A DNA stretch of 64,000 nucleotides from positions 1 through 64,000 of the forward strand of contig CDMY01000338.1 of NCBI GenBank assembly GCA_001179505.1, read 5' to 3'. Origin of the DNA: Vitrella brassicaformis (taxonomy: Eukaryota; Sar; Vitrellaceae). Shown one piece after another: positions 58,989 to 64,000 of this stretch. The position numbers and the translations under genes were made by a program. Every line of letters starts with the position of its first letter. The first letter of the stretch is position 1. The notes beneath the pieces are model-generated. The model worked only from the letters and a program-made list of their open reading frames with translations, did no database searches and was not told the origin of the DNA.

Positions 58989-59275
58989 CGTGGCCCCATG
59001 CCCATGCGCACCTTTTCGCATTGCTTGCCAATCATCTCATAGCCCTTGGGACACTCATGCGTCGGCGCTGCTACTGTCGACCCTGCATGACATGACAGGA
59101 TGAAAACCATCACAACACTGAGGCAGGCCCTCATGCATCCCTTCATCTCATCTTCTCGCGCACCTTTCTTGGTGCCCTGGGCCGCACCCCTGAAGCTCAT
59201 CAGCGCCCACAGGAAGAATAAAAGACGGAGGTGGAACGGTAAAGCGAACGACGACGATGTCGATGAGGGCCTCAT
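56355..59275 (-). CDS. Secreted Cys-rich protein, oocyst wall protein (COWP)-like
   Basis: ATG 59275 with signal peptide (PFHLRLLFFLWALMSFRGAAQG); stop at 56355-56357. About ten exons encode a string of modules of the form C-P-x-G-Y/T ... C: HECPKGYEMIGKQCEKV, VDCPDGTEKFDGKCVTTK, MRCPKGYEKKPGEMTCIRV, PSCPDGYDFQP, GVCPDGYERRNGTCVALE, KECPEGYEYTA, IKCPAAYTYNNQTGNCEKS, FTCPPDYEVVNNTCVRM, PRCPKGTILSEDGTVCIKY, LLCPKSYEYKDNMCEK, YCPPKYYLINGECV, YCPKNYSPVEGD and SCPKHFVYDDKTGQCV. This periodicity is that of the type I/II Cys repeats of apicomplexan oocyst wall proteins, which crosslink through disulfides in the cyst wall. A His/Lys/Pro block near 58.07-58.26 kb interrupts the modules. Assignment rests on repeat pattern only. 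Confidence 0.75.
58799..58850. repeat. Compound (AT)n(GT)n microsatellite
   Basis: (AT) run 58799-58816 followed by GT units to 58850, in an intron of the Cys-rich gene. A further (GT)n run lies at 58959-58986. Confidence 0.9.
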
Positions 59276-59758
59276 CGGACAGACGAGAGAGACAGATCAG
59301 TCACACACACAGATAGATAAAAACGACAGAAAGAATCAACTGCCTCAAGGCTGTGGCTTGGGTGTGGTGTATGCGATAGATGTGGGAGGTGCGATGCGAT
59401 ATCTGGTGCCAGGTGCGTGCGATGGTACGATAGGTACGAAACCTAAATGGTCTGGGCTCCCTCCTCCCCTCTGTTGGTTGCCGTGAGATCTCTCGCAAAG
59501 CAGTGGATCGCCGATCCACTGACTGAAAAGACGGGGTGTGTCTCTGCTGTTCTGGCCTTATTCGACGCGTGACTGTGCTGTCACCATCCCCAGAGTCCAC
59601 TGCTATCCATAGCGGCTCGAAACTCGCCGAGACTCGGGACCGCCCAATCACCCCCACCCCGACAGAACTGCTGAAGAGTGACACAGGGTGTGATTGCACT
59701 GTTGCAGCACGCACTGGGTCCCCCTGCACACCGCCCACTCAGTGCATCTCCATCCTTT
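59276..59758. promoter_or_regulatory. Divergent region, 483 bp
   Basis: Lies between the Cys-rich wall-like gene and the coiled-coil gene and presumably carries both promoters. GGTGCGATGCG / GGTGCGTGCGATGG repeats near 59389-59425. No clear core element. Confidence 0.4.
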
Positions 59759-62700
59759 ATGGCTGACATCGACGGCAGCTCTTCTCCCCTCCCTCCCCAC
59801 CCCTCCGGGCCCTCCCGCACCTATCCCGAAGCACGGCTGCCGCATCTTCAGGCCAGCAGGGCGCGGAACGCCATGTATGTCACGTCGAGAGGCACCATCG
59901 TTGAGCCGCTGCTCGAACGACGCTTCAAGCCAATGACCCAGACCACCGACAGCCCACAGCAGACAGAGAGGAAGACCGCCACATCTCAACACACCCGCCC
60001 ACGCACCAAAGGTGCGAGGAAGCTGTCGGCACAGACCTTCCCGTATGAAGCCAGGTTCGCCCGGTCGCCCCAGCCGGTGCAGGCGCGTGTGACGAGGCAT
60101 TCCCTTCTGCATCCTTTGACACTTGGAGATCCTGTAGATTCTGCTGATAAGAAGCAGAATGGTGGTGGTGCTGGTGGTGCTGTGGTTGGTGAGGATCGTG
60201 AAGCGGGCGAGAAGGAGAGGGCGGTGCTGCGGGAGATGGAGGAGGTCGCAGCGGTGCCTGTGGAGACACCGAGCCCTCTTCTGCTGCATCCGGCTGTACA
60301 GACCGCAGCAAGTAACGGGACGCGAGTAAGCACACACACACACGAGAGAGAGAGAGAGAGAGAGAGACATCTCCCCTGCACAGACACACCGACATTTTCT
60401 CTTTGCTCTTTGCTCTTTCTCTGTGGTGCTGCGTGCAGGTGGTTGTGATGAGTGAGGACGCCTGGAACCGCATCAAGCGCGTCGTCAGCACCGCCGTCGA
60501 CGCCAAGAACACCGCCGAGGCAAAACACCGCGAGGCACAGAACAAGCTCCTCTTCACCAAGAAAATCGACGACCTCGAGTACAGAGTCGCCAAACTCCAG
60601 TCCGAACGCATCGAGCTCCTACGGGACCTCGGCACACGCGAGGCCGCCTTCTCGTCATCCTTCTGCCTGAAAGCCCGGCTGGAGGCCTGCAAAGTGGCGA
60701 GCATTGGCATGGTGGATGCGCTGGAGGCCTCCCTCAAGACAGTGCAGGAGCAGAAGCATGTCGAGGAGAAACTGGAGGAGGGCATGACACACCTGGGGAG
60801 GTTCGAGCACAACGAGCGGAAGGCGCTCGACGCGAGAATGGTGGATGAGGCGCTGGCTGGTGACGAGGAGGCAGTATCCGCGTCGGATGACGTCGGCAGG
60901 GAGGCCGCGCAGTGGCTGCGGTGCGTCATGGGAGGGATGGAGTCGCATGAGGGGAGCATGGTGCTGCACCGGTCCTCGGGGATCATCAAGGTGACAGGCA
61001 AGGCCGATCCGAGCTCGGGCGAGGGCCGATACTGCGTTGTGACCATCTATATCACCTTTCTTGCCATGCCGGTGGGTCGGGTCGGTGGGGAAAAAGATAC
61101 TTTACGACAAAGGGAACCATGGGAAGAGTGGGTAAGGGAGTGTCTTTGCTTTATCTTCAGGGTGCGTATGTTCCTTCGGCAGGTGAGGGTGCCCCGTTCC
61201 ATCCACCGACGTACCTCGAGCACTCCAGACAAGCGGTAGGCGAGCCAAAAGGCTCGATACCTTGCCCTCCCTCACTGCTGTGGTGATGGTCAGGGATACT
61301 CCCGCGATCCTGTCAGCCCCGGCGCCAGCCCGTGTTCACCGCACGGAGCCGCGGCGGGCGTCCCTTCTGTCATGCCTGAGCTGATTCTGGTGGTGTTCGA
61401 CGTCATGGTGAGTCAGCCCGGCGTCATTATTCTCCGCCAACCGGTACCCTGTCTCTTTTTCTGTGTGCCTGTGTGTGTCAGGCGTCGACACACTATTGGG
61501 TACCGCTGCCTCTCGACATTCAGGTGGGCTGACCCGAGCCGACCTGCCTCTGCCTCTGCCTGTCTGTATGTCATCGGATGGATGAATGTTTTCAGGCGAC
61601 ATCAGTGGACGACCTGGCTCAGCAAGTCATCCCTGACTGCCACTTCTCGGTTCGTCGGTTCGGTACCCCTCCCTCTCACACACACACATTAAATAACTAC
61701 CAGGGGGCGTAACGTCCCTGCGTGTGCGTCTCCCTCCCTCGGGTCAGGCTGAGGACTCCAACGGCCATCTTCAGTTTACCTTTGCCTTTGCCGGCCGGCA
61801 CAGGCCATCCGGTGCTCTTGTGTGGAAGGGACACATGGTGCTGCAGACCAGGCATGGCGATCATGGCGATTCAGCAGGCCAAGGCAGAGGGAGACAACAC
61901 GAAGGAGCCAGTAGTGGCCGGTTTGTTGAGATCACCATCAGCGAGGGGCCGTGCAGATACTTCACTGTCAGGTGAGGACGGACACACGATGAAGGGATGG
62001 ATGGATGGATGGTTCTGTCCATCTGGTGGATTGGGTTTGTGTCTCGCTGTCGTGCACGCCGCATGGCATGGATGTAGGGCTTTTGACCCGGCGGCATGTG
62101 AGCTGTATAGCTCATTTGTCGACAGAGACACGATTGAGGTATGAGATGTGCCTGTGCACCGAGAGACGAGCAACAGCCCACGGAGCGCCTGTCCGTGCCC
62201 TGTGGCCGCTCTCTCTCAGGATCTGGTTGAGTGCGAGGACGACGGCGGCAGTGACGCCGATACCTCCCCTACTGGTGGCTCCAAAAGCACGACAGTAAGT
62301 GACCAAACAACCAAGCCCCCCTTCATCTCACAAACATACATACAAACATACATACCCCCTCTCTCCTTTCCTCACTCAGGTGAAAGCCATCCTCCGGCAC
62401 CTCTTCCTGGACCTGCGCGCCAACACCCTCGCCCTTGACGAGGACATCATCGCCGAAAACGCTAGAATCCAGGCAACATCCCTCTCGCCAACACCGCGCT
62501 CGTCGGTCCCCCTGACGGCCGCGACGAGCGCCACTCCGCCGCATAAGGCGTTCCAGGCGATGGAGGAGGATCGGCGGTGTGTGGTGTTCCGGCAGGCTAG
62601 TGCCATGGGAGAGAGAGGGGGAGACAAGAGGGGAGGGAGATACCACCTGGCGATAGTGCAGGCTAATCTGCATAAGAAACGGCTCAAGATTGTCGTGTAC

Positions 62701-63156
62701 GCGACATTGAAATGTGTGTGTGTGGTTGGATTGGGAGCTTCTCCTCTCTCGGCTTTCCTTCTTTTTCAGGTATGACCCGAGCGCAGCGATCGAAGATAGG
62801 CGTGACAGCGCCGAAAGCGATCGCGACGGCTCGCCGTCAACAGGCGCCGTCTGGACAAGAGAACTGCCCCTCGTGAGCACCACCCATCCCCCACACCCCT
62901 GACACACCCACATACCTACCACACACGGATGTCTCTCTCCCTTCGCTGCCCATTGCAGGAGCCGACCCTCCAGGCGATGAAAGACCCCAATGCCTCCACT
63001 GCCCTGCAATGGGCTCGGCGCAGCAGCACAGAGGGACTGCTGCACGAGGGAGAGGGCGAGGATGAGGGCAGGGCTGCGCTGCAGAGGGCGATGAAGGTTA
63101 TAGTGGAGAGGCTGTCGATGGAGAAGGACGGCAGTCTCACCGTCAAGCTGGCCTGA
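59759..63156 (+). CDS. Coiled-coil protein with repeated beta-type modules, unknown
   Basis: Twelve exons give an exact 820-residue frame: 59759-60325, 60439-61071, 61161-61235, 61294-61407, 61482-61523, 61596-61649, 61748-61971, 62078-62138, 62220-62294, 62380-62696, 62770-62872 and 62959-63156. The donor at 61650 is GTTCGT, weaker than the rest. The N-terminal 190 residues are disordered and basic; about 195-330 form a coiled coil (VVSTAVDAKNTAEAKHREAQ, DDLEYRVAKLQSERIELLRD). Three later segments look alike: GRYCVVTIYITFLAMPGAYV; GRFVEITISEGPCRYFTVRA then FDPAA; and GRYHLAIVQANLHKKRLKIV then VYDPSAA. Each has G-R-aromatic followed by alternating hydrophobics and an aromatic-DP. That suggests a repeated small domain. 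A cytoskeletal or flagellar role is only a guess. Confidence 0.75.
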
Positions 63157-63408
63157 ATCACTATGGTGGTGCATGGCGTGTGGTGTCTGTGTGCCTGTGG
63201 GTGTGGGGTGTGGAGTGTGGCGTGCTCGCCTGTGTGTCTCTCTGTTGGTCTGTGTGTGAGTTTATTGGAACGTCTGACGCACACACACACACACACACAT
63301 CACATCGATCCACATCGACGTATGTATTTGTCCACCCTCTCTCTTCTGCGTATATATTGACACCAGACATATCTTACACGATGGATGCGCTCACACACAA
63401 TTAATTGC
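63157..63408. other. Convergent gap
   Basis: 252 bp with (GTGTGTGG)-type and (AC)n repeats. No coding sequence. Confidence 0.5.
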
Positions 63409-63929
63409 TCACGCCTTCCCCCCACCACCCTCGCCACGCACCAGCCCCCCCACCAGCTCCCTCAACAAGATCCTGTCAGCATGAAACCGGCGCAAAGACA
63501 GGCCGCCCCCGCCCTGCAGCCACATGGAGTCCCCCTGGCCCTCAGGGTCGATCTGGGCGTCCCTCGCAGCGAACCCATTGACTCGCCAGGCCCGTCTCAG
63601 GAGAGTGAGCGTCCAGAGTGCCTTGTTGTGGGACGAGGCCGTCCGCTGCCACAGGTTGCCTTCGACAGTCAGGTGGCCGAACCCGCAGCGGAAAATGTAC
63701 TCCACAAAACCTGAAAGACCACCACAAGCAAGCGCTGCTCATTGGATGGGATGGCAGGCGCTTCAATTGTGTGTCGTGTCTCGTACGTACCCTCAAAGTA
63801 CATTTTGCCGAGACACACATTCGGGGGCGGCTCCGCCCAACTCTTTTTCCGTGGTCCACTACTGCTGATGCTCCCAGCGGTGTGGGGCGGGCCGGGTGGC
63901 GGAGCAGTGGCAGCAAGGACAGACGGCAT
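63409..63929 (-). CDS. Unknown protein, probably incomplete at window edge
   Basis: Last exon about 63711-63409 ends ...GEGGGGKA with TGA. It joins in frame (GAG G|GT) to an upstream exon containing VCLGKMYFEG that runs to ATG 63929 or beyond. The sequence FEGFVEYIFRCGFGHLTVEG followed by NLWQRTASSHNKALWTLTLL looks like genuine globular protein with aromatic residues, but I do not recognise the family. Upstream exons may lie beyond 64000. Confidence 0.5.
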
Positions 63930-64000
63930 CCGTGATGACGATCGGGGTGCGCCTGCCCCGCTAGGTGGGTGTGTGAGGGGGCGGGTTGAGAGGGAGAGGG

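Overview
This window is nuclear DNA from a eukaryote. Nearly every gene is cut into short exons by GT-AG introns of about 60-140 nt. There are no bacterial-style operons. One gene is a eukaryotic tRNA-Gly with an adjacent T-run, and microsatellites ((TG)n, (GACA)n, (GGGA)n, (GGAT)n) fill introns and gaps. The gene set suggests a flagellated photosynthetic alveolate: a cilium-type Tctex1 dynein light chain, plastid-type proteins (TPM-domain thylakoid protein, DUF4336), a Cys-rich protein resembling apicomplexan oocyst wall proteins, origin recognition complex subunits and an RNA-dependent RNA polymerase. A chromerid such as Vitrella brassicaformis fits best. That is inference from gene content, intron style and GC-rich composition, not a database match.

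Layout. 1-1.2 kb: 3' part of an arylsulfotransferase-like gene (+). 1.5-13.9 kb: a very large RNA-dependent RNA polymerase gene (-). 14.1-15.2 kb: MYND-finger gene (+). 15.8-18.0 kb: WDR13-like WD40 protein (-). 18.3 kb: tRNA-Gly(GCC) (-). 18.8-21.2 kb: argininosuccinate lyase in 14 exons (+). 21.5-22.0 kb: Tctex1/DYNLT2B-like light chain (-). 22.1-23.3 kb: single-pass membrane protein (+). 24.0-30.9 kb: ORC3-like sequence followed by a PHD-extended-PHD module and ORC2 (-), apparently one continuous gene. 31.0-31.7 kb: degenerate Nudix-like protein (+). 32.2-33.4 kb: multi-pass membrane protein of the DUF1295/steroid-reductase type (-). 33.7-35.5 kb: DUF4336 protein (+). 36.0-37.6 kb: two small putative secreted proteins, divergent. 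39.4-41.8 kb: amino-acid transporter (-). 41.9-43.1 kb: single-pass unknown (+). 44.0-45.0 kb: small membrane protein (-). 45.6-46.9 kb: unknown basic protein (+). 47.4-49.3 kb: TPM-domain protein (-). 49.6-51.2 kb: GNAT acetyltransferase (+). 53.2-54.6 kb: Mpv17/PMP22 protein (-). 56.4-59.3 kb: oocyst-wall-like Cys-rich protein (-). 59.8-63.2 kb: 820-residue coiled-coil protein (+). 63.4-63.9 kb: unknown gene (-).

Genome organisation. Genes alternate strand almost perfectly. They form head-to-head pairs, most with about 80-480 bp between start codons, separated by convergent repeat-rich gaps that are usually 0.3-2 kb. The alternation breaks only between the Mpv17 and oocyst-wall-like genes. 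If ORC3 and ORC2 were separate genes, it would break there too.

Most notable items: the apparent ORC3-PHD/ePHD-ORC2 fusion; an RdRP with a large unrecognised insertion between its catalytic core and its conserved C-terminal head; and a TPM gene with an in-frame TAA inside its otherwise conserved Gly-rich tail. Exon coordinates were worked out by hand from reading frame, splice consensus and family similarity. Those quoted to the base kept the reading frame across every junction I checked, but none has been tested against transcripts.
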